A stretch of DNA of 64,000 nt from Microbacterium maritypicum (GTDB lineage: Bacteria; Actinomycetota; Actinomycetes; Actinomycetales; Microbacteriaceae), in NCBI RefSeq assembly GCF_041529975.1, contig NZ_CP168030.1, forward strand, positions 1,550,001-1,614,000. The letters run 5' to 3'. The stretch's first letter is position 1; every line of letters starts with the position of its first letter. Both the position numbers and the translations under genes were made by a program. Positions 34,477 through 42,857 of this stretch are shown here, piece by piece. The notes beneath the pieces were generated by a model, which saw only the letters and a list, made by a program, of their open reading frames with translations, was not told the origin of the DNA and searched no databases.

Positions 34477-34507
34477 CGGCCGTCCCTTTCGGGGCGGCCG
34501 TTCTTGC
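34477..34507 (+). terminator. Rho-independent terminator after nusG
   Basis: A 10-bp stem (34477-34486 with 34491-34500, one G-U pair) with loop TTTC, followed by TTCTTGC. It separates secE-nusG from the rplK-rplA transcript. Confidence 0.8.
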
Positions 34508-34623
34508 GTTCGCTCTCTCCTTGCGAGGGGCCAGAACACGCCGCAGTACGTCGGGCGGTTGCGGCGTGTCTTGGCTCCTCAGCGCGGGGTGGTGCGGCGT
34601 TCGTGCTGTGCGGCACGATCAGG

Positions 34624-34720
34624 TAGACTTGTGTGGTTTGTGTGCCGCTTCGGCGTGCGCAGAGACGACCACGATCCGGAAACGCCGGATCTGTGGGAGA
34701 AGCGGATGCTCCGGCATCCG
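34624..34720 (+). promoter_or_regulatory. rplK promoter and structured leader
   Basis: TAGACT (34624-34629) is a likely -10. The leader before rplK holds two perfect 7-bp hairpins: GATCCGG-AAACG-CCGGATC (34673-34691) and CGGATGC-TCCG-GCATCCG (34703-34720). In other bacteria ribosomal protein L1 binds the L11-L1 mRNA leader to repress translation; one of these hairpins may serve that purpose here, by inference. Confidence 0.5.
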
Positions 34721-34740
34721 ATTCGATGAAAGGAAAGAGA

Positions 34741-35172
34741 ATGGCACCGAAGAAGAAGGTGACCGGCCTGATCAAGCTTCAGATCAACGCCGGTGCAGCC
34801 AACCCGGCGCCGCCGATCGGCCCTGCGCTCGGTCAGCATGGCGTCAACATCATGGAGTTCTGCAAGGCGTACAACGCCGCGACCGAGTCGCAGCGCGGCA
34901 ACGTCATCCCCGTCGAGATCACCGTCTACGAGGACCGCAGCTTCACCTTCGTCCTGAAGACCCCGCCGGCGGCGGAGCTCATCAAGAAGGCCGCAGGCGT
35001 CCCCAAGGGCTCCGCGACCCCGCACACCGTCAAGGTCGCGAAGATCACCAAGGACCAGGTCCGCCAGATCGCTGAGACCAAGCAGGCCGACCTGAACGCG
35101 AACGACATCGAGGCCGCGATCTCGATCATCGCCGGCACCGCCCGTTCCATGGGCATCACGGTCGAGGGCTGA
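34741..35172 (+). CDS. rplK: Large ribosomal subunit protein L11
   Basis: A 143-residue ribosomal protein of the GTPase-associated centre. The N-terminal [25 protein letters not shown] and C-terminal RNA-binding part ([28 protein letters not shown]) are standard. ATG at 34741 has GAAAGGAAAGAG upstream, which decides it over upstream in-frame codons. It is followed after 11 bp by rplA. Confidence 0.98.
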
Positions 35173-35183
35173 GGAGAATAATC

Positions 35184-35873
35184 ATGGCTACCAAGTCCAA
35201 GGCTTACAAGGCTGCCGCCGAGAAGATCGAGGCAGACCGTTTCTACACCCCGACCGAGGCAGTCGCCCTCGCGAAGGAGACCGGCTCGTCGAAGTTCGAC
35301 TCGACCGTCGAGGTCGCGCTGAAGCTCGCGGTCGACCCCCGCAAGGCAGACCAGATGGTGCGCGGCACCGTCATCCTGCCCCACGGCACCGGTAAGACCG
35401 CCCGCGTCATCGTCTTCGCCACCGGCCCCGCGGCTGAGGCAGCGATCGCCGCAGGTGCGGATGAGGTCGGCGGCGCCGAGCTCATCCAGAAGGTCGCCGA
35501 TGGCTGGACCAACTTCGACGCCGCAGTCTCCACCCCGGAGCTCATGGGCCAGGTCGGTCGTCTCGGAAAGGTGCTCGGACCGCGTGGTCTGATGCCGAAC
35601 CCGAAGACCGGAACCGTGACCCCGAACCCGGCCAAGGCCGTCGAGGAGATCAAGGGCGGAAAGATCGAGTTCCGCGTCGACAAGCACGCCAACGTGCACT
35701 TCGTCGTCGGCAAGGCGTCCTTCACCGCAGAGCAGCTCGACGAGAACATCGGCGCAGCGCTCGAGGAGATCGTCCGCCTCAAGCCCTCGAGCTCGAAGGG
35801 CCGTTACATCCAGAAGGGTGCGGTGTCGACCACGTTCGGCCCCGGCATCCCGCTGGACGTCAACTCCATCTGA
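35184..35873 (+). CDS. rplA: Large ribosomal subunit protein L1
   Basis: A 229-residue protein of the L1 stalk. Conserved segments include [63 protein letters not shown] (seen as [23 protein letters not shown]) and [22 protein letters not shown]. It often represses its own mRNA in bacteria. A long perfect terminator hairpin follows. Confidence 0.98.
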   Translation: MATKSKAYKAAAEKIEADRFYTPTEAVALAKETGSSKFDSTVEVALKLAVDPRKADQMVRGTVILPHGTGKTARVIVFATGPAAEAAIAAGADEVGGAELIQKVADGWTNFDAAVSTPELMGQVGRLGKVLGPRGLMPNPKTGTVTPNPAKAVEEIKGGKIEFRVDKHANVHFVVGKASFTAEQLDENIGAALEEIVRLKPSSSKGRYIQKGAVSTTFGPGIPLDVNSI

Positions 35874-35881
35874 GTCTGCTC

Positions 35882-35921
35882 CGCAGAAACGCCCCCGGGT
35901 TCTCCCGGGGGCGTTTCTGCG
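35882..35921 (+). terminator. Terminator after rplA
   Basis: A perfect 18-bp stem (35882-35899 with 35904-35921) with tetraloop TTCT, GC-rich core CGCCCCCGGG, followed by TTGTC. It is the strongest conventional terminator of the window. Confidence 0.85.
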
Positions 35922-35956
35922 TTGTCGGAGAGGGGCCGGGGTGGCAGGATGCCGTG

Positions 35957-36310
35957 ATGGGCACTGTCGACGACTATCTCGAAGAACTTGTTCCTGCGGA
36001 TCGTGACGCGATCGACCGCGTGTACGCGGTCGCACGTCGGGAGGCTCCGGATGCCGAGCAGGGCAAGGGCTACGGCATGCCGGCCCTCGTCCACGCCGGG
36101 AAGCCGCTGCTGTCGGTGATGCGCGCCAAGAAGCACATCGGCATCTATCCGTTCAGCCCGGGTGCCGTCGCGGCCGTGGCGGGAGCGCTGGAGGGTCATC
36201 CGGGTGTCAGCGTCGACAAGGGGACCATCCGGTTCCAGCCGGAGCATCCGATCCCCGATGACGTGCTCGAGCAGCTGGTCCGGGCGCGGGTGGCGCAGAT
36301 CGACGGCTGA
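35957..36310 (+). CDS. DUF1801 protein (YdhG/iron-chaperone-like)
   Basis: A 117-residue protein of the DUF1801 family, whose members include YdhG and the Fra frataxin-like iron proteins of Bacillus. Typical features are VDDYLEELVPADRDAIDRVYAVARREAPDAEQGKGYGMPALVHAGKPLLSVMRAKKHIGIYPFSPGAV and the C-terminal GTIRFQPEHPIPDDVLEQLVRARV. The function here is unknown. A GTG at 35954 is possible, but ATG at 35957 has CAGGAT 6 nt upstream, consistent with a leaderless mRNA. It is convergent with the lysE-type gene, 4 bp apart. Confidence 0.85.
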   Translation: MGTVDDYLEELVPADRDAIDRVYAVARREAPDAEQGKGYGMPALVHAGKPLLSVMRAKKHIGIYPFSPGAVAAVAGALEGHPGVSVDKGTIRFQPEHPIPDDVLEQLVRARVAQIDG

Positions 36311-36314
36311 TCGG

Positions 36315-36977
36315 TCAGCCGCCCAGTACCGGCAGCACGAGACTGATCGCGATGGCGATCATGATCACGGCGATCACCGCATCCAGGATGCGCCAGGAGC
36401 GCGGCGTACGCAGCCAGCGTCCCAGATAGCGCGCACCGAACCCCAGCGCTGTGAACCACAGGATGCTGGCGGCCATGGCGCCGCCCGCGAACAGCCAGCG
36501 TTCCTCGCCGTGAGTGGCCGCGATCGAGCCGAGCATCAGCACGGTGTCGAGGTAGACATGCGGGTTGAGCCACGTGAGCGCGAGCGTGGTCAGGACGACA
36601 GGCGCCAGCCGGGTGCGGGTGAGGGTCGCCGTCGCGCTGCCCGGCGTCGCCGCGGCCGAGTCGGCGGCATCCGCTCCGTCCACCCGCAGCTCTTCGCCGC
36701 CGCGCCAGGCGCGGCGCGCGGCCAGGACGCCGTAGCCCAGCAGGAACAGCGCCCCCGCCCAACGAGCCACGATGACGAGCCAGGGGGCGGCCGACAGCAC
36801 GAATCCGAGCCCCGCGACGCCCGCGGCGATCAGTGCGGCATCCGACAGGGCGCAGATGATCACGACAGCCCACACGTGCTCGCGGCGGATTCCCTGGCGC
36901 AGCACGAAGACGTTCTGCGCGCCGATGGCGACGATGAGGGAGAGGCCGAGTCCGAGGCCGGCGAGAACGGTGAGCAT
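36315..36977 (-). CDS. LysE/ArgO-family amino acid exporter
   Basis: A 220-residue membrane protein with about six hydrophobic segments. The N-terminus GLGLSLIVAIGAQNVFVLRQGIRREHVWAVVIICALSDAALI is the LysE/ArgO signature. Family members export lysine and arginine. It is divergent from a LysG-type LysR regulator, the classical lysE-lysG layout of Corynebacterium. TAGGCT stands 6 nt before the ATG, so the transcript may be leaderless. A 20-residue polar insert sits in the middle loop (around residues 95-115). Confidence 0.9.
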   Translation of the reverse strand: MLTVLAGLGLGLSLIVAIGAQNVFVLRQGIRREHVWAVVIICALSDAALIAAGVAGLGFVLSAAPWLVIVARWAGALFLLGYGVLAARRAWRGGEELRVDGADAADSAAATPGSATATLTRTRLAPVVLTTLALTWLNPHVYLDTVLMLGSIAATHGEERWLFAGGAMAASILWFTALGFGARYLGRWLRTPRSWRILDAVIAVIMIAIAISLVLPVLGG

Positions 36978-36988
36978 GGGTCCAGCCT

Positions 36989-37024
36989 AGGAATCTCGCA
37001 TCATGAAGAGAAGCGAAGATTCCT
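36989..37024. promoter_or_regulatory. Candidate LysG operator
   Basis: Inverted repeat AGGAATCT (36989-36996) and AGATTCCT (37017-37024), perfect 8-bp arms with 28 bp between centres, in the gap between the exporter and the regulator. It overlaps the likely lysE -10 (TAGGCT). Confidence 0.5.
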
Positions 37025-37047
37025 ACCGAACCATTAGCATCGCTTAT

Positions 37048-37992
37048 GTGAGAATCGACCCGGAACTCGCCGCCACGCTCGCCGCGATCGTCGACGAGGG
37101 CACGCTCGACGCCGCTTCCAGGCGACTGCAGATCACGCCGTCGGCGGTGAGTCAGCGCCTGAAGACGCTGGAGCAGCAACTCGGTCGGATCCTGGTCGTG
37201 CGTACGAAGCCCGCGCAGTTGACCGAGGCGGGGGAGGCCGTCGTCCGCCTAGCCCGCCAGATAGCTCTGCTCGAGCACGACGCGCTCCTCGGCGTGGGGA
37301 TCGACGAGGTCGCGGAGAGCCGGCGGATCAGCATCCCGCTCGCCGTGAACGCCGATTCGATGGCGACGTGGTTCCTCGCGCCGCTCTCCCGGCTCGCGGC
37401 CGGCCACGACATCGACTTCGATCTGCACCGCGACGACCAGAACTTCACCGCCCGGCTCCTGGAATCCGGTACCGTGATGGCCGCGGTCACGAGCGAGGCC
37501 GCGCCGGTCGCCGGATGCTCGGTGTCGCCGCTCGGCGTACTCGAATACCGGGCGATGGCGGAACCGGGGTTCGCAGCGCGCTGGTTCGCCGACGGAGTGA
37601 CGGCGGAGGCCCTGACGGCCGCACCGTTCGTCGACTTCGACCGGCGGGATACGCTGCAGCACGAGTGGCTCCGGGCGATGTCCGTCAGCGAGGCGGGGGT
37701 GCCGCGGCACTACGTTCCGGCGTCCCATGACTATGCGCTCGCCGTCGGGCTCGGGCTCGGGTGGGGGATGGTCCCGCTCCTGCAGGAGTCCTCCGGGCTG
37801 ATCCCGTTGGGCGGCCCGACGCTTCGGGTCCAGCTCTACTGGCAGCAGTGGAACCTGCGCTCAGAGCTGCTCGACACCATCGCTGCCGAGATCGCCGCCG
37901 AGGCACGTCGGGTGCTCGGGGAGACGTCCCTCACTCCGAAGCGATCGCGTCCGGGCTCGCGCCCGAAGCGAGGGCGTGCAGCAGGCGGGTGA
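37048..37992 (+). CDS. lysG: LysG/ArgP-type LysR regulator
   Basis: A 314-residue LysR-family regulator of the ArgP/LysG subfamily. The N-terminal HTH reads LAATLAAIVDEGTLDAASRRLQITPSAVSQRLKTLEQQLGRILVVRTKPAQLTEAGE, strongly ArgP-like, followed by the substrate-binding domain with IPLAVNADSMATWFL. It should activate the divergent exporter in response to Lys, Arg or similar. I chose GTG at 37048 rather than ATG at 37003: the ATG would run through the inverted repeat, while GTG has TAGCAT 7 nt upstream and fits the family start. Its last 62 bp overlap the convergent MarR gene, so the basic C-terminal tail is encoded antisense to it. Confidence 0.87.
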   Translation: MRIDPELAATLAAIVDEGTLDAASRRLQITPSAVSQRLKTLEQQLGRILVVRTKPAQLTEAGEAVVRLARQIALLEHDALLGVGIDEVAESRRISIPLAVNADSMATWFLAPLSRLAAGHDIDFDLHRDDQNFTARLLESGTVMAAVTSEAAPVAGCSVSPLGVLEYRAMAEPGFAARWFADGVTAEALTAAPFVDFDRRDTLQHEWLRAMSVSEAGVPRHYVPASHDYALAVGLGLGWGMVPLLQESSGLIPLGGPTLRVQLYWQQWNLRSELLDTIAAEIAAEARRVLGETSLTPKRSRPGSRPKRGRAAGG

Positions 37993-38419
37993 GGCTCCCG
38001 ATGTCGGCGAGGCTCCAGTCCTCGAGCGTGCGGAGCAGCCGGCCTTCCTGAGGGAGCCGCGCGGCTGCGAGGCGCTCTTCCCCCAGGTGCGTGAGCTGCA
38101 GCAGGAAGGAGCGCCCGTCGGCGGGATCGGTCGAGCGTTCGACGAGATCGAGCTCCTCGAGCTCGCGCACCATCCGACTGACCTGCCCCTTGTCCAGCAG
38201 CATCCGCTCGGACAGCGACGACACCGTGACGGTCTCGCACCGGGCGATCGTGGTGAAGATCTTGTACGCGCCCGGCAGCAGGCCTGGACTCACGCGGTTT
38301 GCGTTCTCCGAGATCACCCGACGGAAGTGCGTGATCAGTTCGCCGAACTCCGCCTCGAGGGCGCGGACTGCAGCGGCCCGCGCCTCGGGGGTGTCGGAGA
38401 GGTGATCAACGTCCGGCAT
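37931..38419 (-). CDS. MarR-family regulator of the adjacent MFS pump
   Basis: A 162-residue MarR regulator. The winged helix (about residues 50-125) reads TIARCETVTVSSLSERMLLDKGQVSRMVRELEELDLVERSTDPADGRSFLLQLTHLGEERL with the DxRS/x wing. It follows the MFS gene with a 14-bp overlap (38406-38419), so both come from one transcript. Its 3' end overlaps the LysR-type gene by 62 bp. Two GTTGA-N6-TCAAC palindromes upstream of the MFS start are the likely binding sites, which would make this an autoregulated efflux operon induced by the pump's substrates. Confidence 0.87.
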   Translation of the reverse strand: MPDVDHLSDTPEARAAAVRALEAEFGELITHFRRVISENANRVSPGLLPGAYKIFTTIARCETVTVSSLSERMLLDKGQVSRMVRELEELDLVERSTDPADGRSFLLQLTHLGEERLAAARLPQEGRLLRTLEDWSLADIGSLTRLLHALASGASPDAIASE

Positions 38420-40142
38420 CGGCGGCCGTATCGTCGTGTGCGTCGCGTGTGCGACCGGCCACGGTGACGGTGCCGGTGGTCGGTGCACCGGAGAGCGCCG
38501 TGGCATCGGCGATCGCGACGTCTGCCGCGTCGTCGACCGGGGTGGCATCGTCGTCTGCGGCCGAGTCCGCCTTCGCCGCATCCGCCTGCGCCCGCTCGCT
38601 CGTCGTCATCGTGGTGAGCGGACGGTTCGGCAGGAACAGGATCGCGATGAGGCTGATCACCGCGAGCGGGATGCCGATCAGGAACGCATGCGAGATGGCC
38701 TGCGCGTAGAAGTCCTCGATGATCGAACGCACCGGCTCCGGAAGCAGCCGGACCTCGGGCAGCGTTCCGCTGGAGAGCTGCGCGGCGACATCGGCGCCCT
38801 TGTCGCCGAGCTGGGCGATCGCCGCCCCGATACGCTCCTTGCCGTCGCTGAACAGGCTGGTGAGACTGTTCGCCAGTACGGCGCCCATGACCGAGACCCC
38901 GACCGTGCCGCCGAGGCTGCGGAAGAACGTCACGCCCGAACTCGCGACACCCATCTCGCTCGGCTTCGCGACGTTCTGCACGATGAGGACGAGGTTCTGC
39001 ATGGTCATGCCGACGCCGGCGCCCATCACGAACATGTAGATCGAGACGAGGACGAAGTTCGTGTCGTAGTGCAGCGTCGACAGCATGACGGAACCGGCGA
39101 TCAGCAGCACGGAGCCGAGGATCAGATAGCCCTTCCACTTGCCGAAGCGGGTCACGAGCTGGCCGATGACCATCGACGAGATCAGGAGCCCCGCCATCAT
39201 CGGCAGCGTCATGAGGCCGGCCTCGGTCGGCGTGGCGCCACGGGAGAGCTGCATGTACTGCGCGAGGTACACCGAGGTGCCGAACATCGCGACGCCGATC
39301 GAGATCGATGCCAGGACCGACAGGGTGAACGTGCGACCGCGGAAGAGCGTGAGCGGGATGAGTGGCTCGCGGACCTTGAGCTCGACGATGATGAAGGCGA
39401 TGGCCGAGACGATCGCGCCGCCGACCATGAGCACGGTCTCGGTGCTCCACCAGTCGAACGTCGAGCCGGCGTTCGTGATCCAGATGAGGATCAGCGACAC
39501 CGCGGCCGAGAGCAGCACGATGCCGACGTAGTCGATTGAGACCTTGCGGGTGCGCTCGGTGCTGATGTGCAGCGTCTTCTGCAGGATGATCAGCGCGGCC
39601 ACGGCGAAGGGGAGGGCGACGAAGAAGTTCCAGCGCCAGTTCGCGACGTCGGTGATCCAGCCGCCGAGGAGCGGGCCGCCGACGGTGGCGACGGCCATCA
39701 CGGCGCCGAACAGCCCCATGTACCGGCCGCGCTCGCGCGGGCTGATGATGTCGGCCATGATGACCTGGCTGAGGGCGGCGAGCCCGCCACCGCCGATGCC
39801 CTGGATGGCGCGGAAGGCGATGAGGGTGTTGGTGTCCTGCGCGAATCCGGCCGCCGCAGTCGCTCCGACGAAGATGACGATCGCGATCTGGATCAGGAGC
39901 TTGCGGTTGAAGAGGTCGGCGAGCTTGCCCCAGATCGGCGTGGAGATCGCTGTCGTCAGGAGGGTCGCGGTGATGACCCAGGTGTATGCGGCCTGGTCGC
40001 CGCCGAGGTCATGGACGATGACCGGCATCGAGGTGGAGACCACCGTGGTGGCGATCATCGAGACGAACATGCCGAGGAGGAGCCCGGTGAGGGCTTCGAG
40101 CACCTGGCGATGCGTCATCTTGACGGGGGAGTCCGTGGTCAT
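38406..40142 (-). CDS. DHA2-family (EmrB/QacA-type) MFS drug transporter
   Basis: A 578-residue transporter with about 14 hydrophobic segments. Motif A appears as GKLADLFNRKLLIQIAIVIF, motif C-like as GRYMGLFGAVMAVATVGGPLLGGWITD (near residue 150), and RAIQGIGGGGLAALSQVIMADIISPRERGRY is diagnostic of this family. The C-terminal ~60 residues are an Ala/Asp/Thr-rich cytoplasmic tail. It likely exports hydrophobic drugs in exchange for protons. GAAAGG lies upstream of ATG 40142. It is first in a two-gene operon with marR, behind two MarR-type palindromes. Confidence 0.92.
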   Translation of the reverse strand: MTTDSPVKMTHRQVLEALTGLLLGMFVSMIATTVVSTSMPVIVHDLGGDQAAYTWVITATLLTTAISTPIWGKLADLFNRKLLIQIAIVIFVGATAAAGFAQDTNTLIAFRAIQGIGGGGLAALSQVIMADIISPRERGRYMGLFGAVMAVATVGGPLLGGWITDVANWRWNFFVALPFAVAALIILQKTLHISTERTRKVSIDYVGIVLLSAAVSLILIWITNAGSTFDWWSTETVLMVGGAIVSAIAFIIVELKVREPLIPLTLFRGRTFTLSVLASISIGVAMFGTSVYLAQYMQLSRGATPTEAGLMTLPMMAGLLISSMVIGQLVTRFGKWKGYLILGSVLLIAGSVMLSTLHYDTNFVLVSIYMFVMGAGVGMTMQNLVLIVQNVAKPSEMGVASSGVTFFRSLGGTVGVSVMGAVLANSLTSLFSDGKERIGAAIAQLGDKGADVAAQLSSGTLPEVRLLPEPVRSIIEDFYAQAISHAFLIGIPLAVISLIAILFLPNRPLTTMTTSERAQADAAKADSAADDDATPVDDAADVAIADATALSGAPTTGTVTVAGRTRDAHDDTAADAGR

Positions 40143-40201
40143 GCGAGACCTTTCGCGGTCGGAAGGACGGATGCTGCGACAGCTCTGGCGCGCGCAAGAT
40201 G

Positions 40202-40245
40202 GTTGAACTGCGTCAACTATATGGGAATCGTTGATCTACGTCAAC
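40202..40245. promoter_or_regulatory. Twin MarR-type operators upstream of the MFS gene
   Basis: GTTGA-ACTGCG-TCAAC (40202-40217) and GTTGA-TCTACG-TCAAC (40230-40245): two copies of one palindrome, centres 28 bp apart, 60-103 bp before the MFS start. The pocket between them is AT-rich (TATATGGGAATC) and may hold the promoter. Confidence 0.75.
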
Positions 40246-40415
40246 CATTGTGGCGGGAAATGCGGTGCGCGCGATGTGCCTCGGACGTGCGCGAAATCGC
40301 CTTGTTCTGGGGGAAGGCGTCAGTGAGGATGAGGGCACGGCGGGGATGCGGGGCCTCTGCGAGGCGGTCGTTCTCAGGCATTCACGCGATCGCCTGATTC
40401 CTGAGGGGGACTCCG

Positions 40416-40973
40416 ATGGCTACCAAAGACACGCAGCGCAAGGTTCTCGCCGTCCTGGCGGGCGGACTCGTCCTCGGAGTGGGGGTGGCCGTCACACTCG
40501 CCGCGTGGAACGACTCCGAGTTCGCGAACGGCACCTTCACCGCCGGATCCTTCACGTTCACGGGCTCCACCGACGGAACGACGTTCAGCGAGCACGCGAC
40601 CGACGACGCGGCAGCTTCGCTGACCTTCGAGCTCAACCCGACGAACCTCAGCCCGGGCGACGTGGTGTACGCGCCGTACGCCCTGCGTCTCGGCGGCACC
40701 TACGACGCCACGCTCGACGCCGTCGCTCCCGTCGGGGCAGGCGACTTCGTCACCGCGGGCAAGCTGACCTACGACGTCGTGTCGACGGGGACGACCTTCG
40801 GCTGCGACGAGACCGCGTTCGCCGCGGGAACCGCGGTGCCTGCGACGATGACGCCGGGCACGGACGTCAACCTGTGCATCCAGGTCACCGCCGCCTCCGG
40901 TGCGGGCGGGATCGAGCAGGGCGACACGGGAACCGTCACATGGCAGTGGAACGCGACCTCGGTGCAGCCGTAG
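40416..40973 (+). CDS. SipW-dependent TasA/CalY-like surface protein 1
   Basis: A 185-residue protein with a SipW-type signal region: KVLAVLAGGLVLGVGVAVTLAAWNDSEFANGTFTAGSFTF, i.e. a hydrophobic helix ending TLAAW-(N/T)D followed by a conserved xFxAGSF strand. This is the signature of TasA/camelysin-like proteins that are cleaved by ER-type signal peptidase and, in Bacillus, form biofilm fibres. The rest is beta-rich with one Cys pair (FGCDE, NLCIQV). GAGGGGG precedes the ATG. It overlaps the next gene by 34 nt. It heads a five-gene locus with its own signal peptidase. Confidence 0.85.
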   Translation: MATKDTQRKVLAVLAGGLVLGVGVAVTLAAWNDSEFANGTFTAGSFTFTGSTDGTTFSEHATDDAAASLTFELNPTNLSPGDVVYAPYALRLGGTYDATLDAVAPVGAGDFVTAGKLTYDVVSTGTTFGCDETAFAAGTAVPATMTPGTDVNLCIQVTAASGAGGIEQGDTGTVTWQWNATSVQP

Positions 40974-41605
40974 CGCCCACCCGCCGCTCGTTGCGCGCGT
41001 CCGTTCGCCCGCGGCCCTCGCGTGCATTTCGGCGCGTGCGGGCCCTGCTCGCCGGCGGGCTGGTGCTCGGCGTCGGCGCGACGATGACGATCGCGGCGTG
41101 GACCGACCAGGAACTTGCGACGAGCACGGTCAGCGCCGGGAGCTTCTCGATCGTGTCACGGTCCGATCAGGGGGCATTCGCGTCGCACGGACCCACCGAG
41201 ACCGTGCTCACCGTGCCTCTCGACGCGACGGGCCTCTACCCCGGGGTGAAGAAGGCGGCGTATGTGCAGGTGCAGGCGTCGGGCACCCTGGGTGGCACGG
41301 TCAACCTCACCGCCGTCGCTGTGACGAACAACGCGGGCACGGCGCCGACCGGAGCAGACCTCGCGCTGCAGAACGCGATCAGGGTCAACATCGCCGTGGT
41401 CGCTGCACCCGCCAACTGCACGACGACGGCGACCGCGACGGCCGCTCTGACCGCGGTTCCCGCGCTTCCCGCGCAGACACTCACCGTGACCCCGCTCAAC
41501 ACGATCACGTATTGCATCGTGCTCGAGCTGCCCTCAGATGCGACCGGAACGGCGCAGGGCGGCACCGTGAAACCGACCTGGACCTTCACCGGAAGCACGA
41601 GCTGA
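40940..41605 (+). CDS. SipW-dependent TasA/CalY-like surface protein 2
   Basis: A 221-residue paralogue of the preceding protein: RALLAGGLVLGVGATMTIAAWTDQELATSTVSAGSFSIVSRSD repeats the same signal and AGSF strand, here after a basic ~30-residue N-terminal extension. The body is beta-rich, Thr/Ala-rich, with a Cys pair (ANCTTT, TYCIVL). ATG at 40940 lies inside the previous gene (34-nt overlap); GTG at 40946 or an internal GTG nearer the hydrophobic segment is also possible. It likely forms surface fibres or a sheath with its partner; that function is inferred from TasA. Confidence 0.78.
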   Translation: MAVERDLGAAVAPTRRSLRASVRPRPSRAFRRVRALLAGGLVLGVGATMTIAAWTDQELATSTVSAGSFSIVSRSDQGAFASHGPTETVLTVPLDATGLYPGVKKAAYVQVQASGTLGGTVNLTAVAVTNNAGTAPTGADLALQNAIRVNIAVVAAPANCTTTATATAALTAVPALPAQTLTVTPLNTITYCIVLELPSDATGTAQGGTVKPTWTFTGSTS

Positions 41606-41613
41606 GAGGCGAC

Positions 41614-42219
41614 ATGGCCACCATCGCACGCGGCGCCCGCGCAGTGGGACGCGGAGTGCGCGAGGTGCTGCTCACTCTGGCGGCCATCGGCGGTGTGATC
41701 TGCATCGTGCTCGTGATCATGGCCTTCACCGGTGGCTATTCGCTCATCATGTTCAAGACCGGGTCGATGGCGCCGACCATCCCTGCTGGATCCGTCGCAC
41801 TCGTGCAGAAGATACCCGCTTCCGACATCGCGGTCGGTGACGTCGTGACGGTGGATCGGGATGCAGCCCTGCCGATCACGCACCGCGTCACCGGGGTCGA
41901 GCCGGCGGATGCGGGCGACATGCGCACCCTCACCATGAAGGGTGACGCGAACGACGTCGAGGATCCGGCGCCGTACATCGTGTCCGACGTCCGCATCGTC
42001 CGTGGCTCGGTGCCCGCCCTCGCGAATGTCATCGTCTGGTTCGGCAGTCCGTGGGTGCTCGGCGGGGTCACGCTCGGTGCATCGCTGCTGGTCGTGTGGG
42101 CGTTCTGGCCGCGGAGGGAGCGCATGGCGCCGGAGGAATCCTCCGACGACGTCGAGGAGCCAGCGGCTCCGGAGGCGCTGGTCGCGGCGGGGGCCAGACG
42201 GAGGGATCGGCGCCCATGA
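41614..42219 (+). CDS. sipW: SipW/ER-type signal peptidase I
   Basis: A 201-residue membrane-bound signal peptidase of the eukaryotic/archaeal-like type. The first helix (about 19-45) leads to FKTGSMAPTIPAGSVALV with nucleophile Ser51, followed by GDVVTV and LPITHRVTGV with His90 in place of the catalytic Lys of ordinary signal peptidase I. A second hydrophobic segment lies near residue 155, then a charged tail. It should process the neighbouring TasA-like proteins. It lies 8 bp after the second surface-protein gene and overlaps the next by 4 nt. Confidence 0.9.
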   Translation: MATIARGARAVGRGVREVLLTLAAIGGVICIVLVIMAFTGGYSLIMFKTGSMAPTIPAGSVALVQKIPASDIAVGDVVTVDRDAALPITHRVTGVEPADAGDMRTLTMKGDANDVEDPAPYIVSDVRIVRGSVPALANVIVWFGSPWVLGGVTLGASLLVVWAFWPRRERMAPEESSDDVEEPAAPEALVAAGARRRDRRP

Positions 42220-42857
42220 GACGCCTGAGCGTCGGAGTCGTCGTGCTCTTCATGCTGCTCGGCTCGGCGGCCCCTGCGTGGGCGTCGCCGACGACGGAGA
42301 TCATCCAGGGGCGCATCCTGCGGCTCGTCTCGGTGGCGGACTGGGAAGCCGCCGGATCGCTGCTCCCCGGGCAGCAGGTGCGATGGGATGTCGCCGTCAG
42401 TGCTGTGGCACCGGATCCGGGGGTCGTGACGATAGCCCTGAGCGCCACCGGCGAAGCGCCGCTGGTCCTCGACGTGTCCATCTGTCTGCGCGCCTGGGAG
42501 GGGAGCGCATGCCCCGGCGGTGCCGTGATCGTGCGCTCGGCATGGCAGGTGCCGCGCGACGGCGGCGAGGTGCGGCTCGGCGAGGTCACCGACACCGACG
42601 TCGCGCACGTCCGGCTTTCCATCGGGCTCGGCGAAGAGGCGGCGGGCTCGACGACCCTCCGCCTCCATGCCAGCGGCATCGGTGAAGACGTGATCGTCGG
42701 TCCCGGTGGAGGCCTGGCAGCGACCGGCCCGACGCCGCTGCCGCCGTGGGTGCTCGCCGGTGCATCGGCGCTGGTCGTCGTCGGTGTCCTGCTCGTCGCT
42801 CGTCGTCGTGCCGTGTCGATCGGTGTCGAGCCGCGTGAACCCGGCGGTGTCCGATGA
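42216..42857 (+). CDS. Secreted protein with LAATG sortase anchor
   Basis: A 213-residue exported protein: signal peptide (VVVLFMLLGSAAPAWAS, cleavage near residue 24), a beta-rich body of about 135 residues with one Cys pair (SICLRAWEGSACPG), and a C-terminal wall-sorting signal LAATG followed by a hydrophobic helix and RRRA. LAxTG is the motif used by actinobacterial class E sortases. Its place in the SipW locus suggests it anchors or caps the TasA-like structure on the peptidoglycan. Start and end both overlap neighbours by 4 nt (ATGA). No homologous name is recognised. Confidence 0.8.
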   Translation: MRRLSVGVVVLFMLLGSAAPAWASPTTEIIQGRILRLVSVADWEAAGSLLPGQQVRWDVAVSAVAPDPGVVTIALSATGEAPLVLDVSICLRAWEGSACPGGAVIVRSAWQVPRDGGEVRLGEVTDTDVAHVRLSIGLGEEAAGSTTLRLHASGIGEDVIVGPGGGLAATGPTPLPPWVLAGASALVVVGVLLVARRRAVSIGVEPREPGGVR

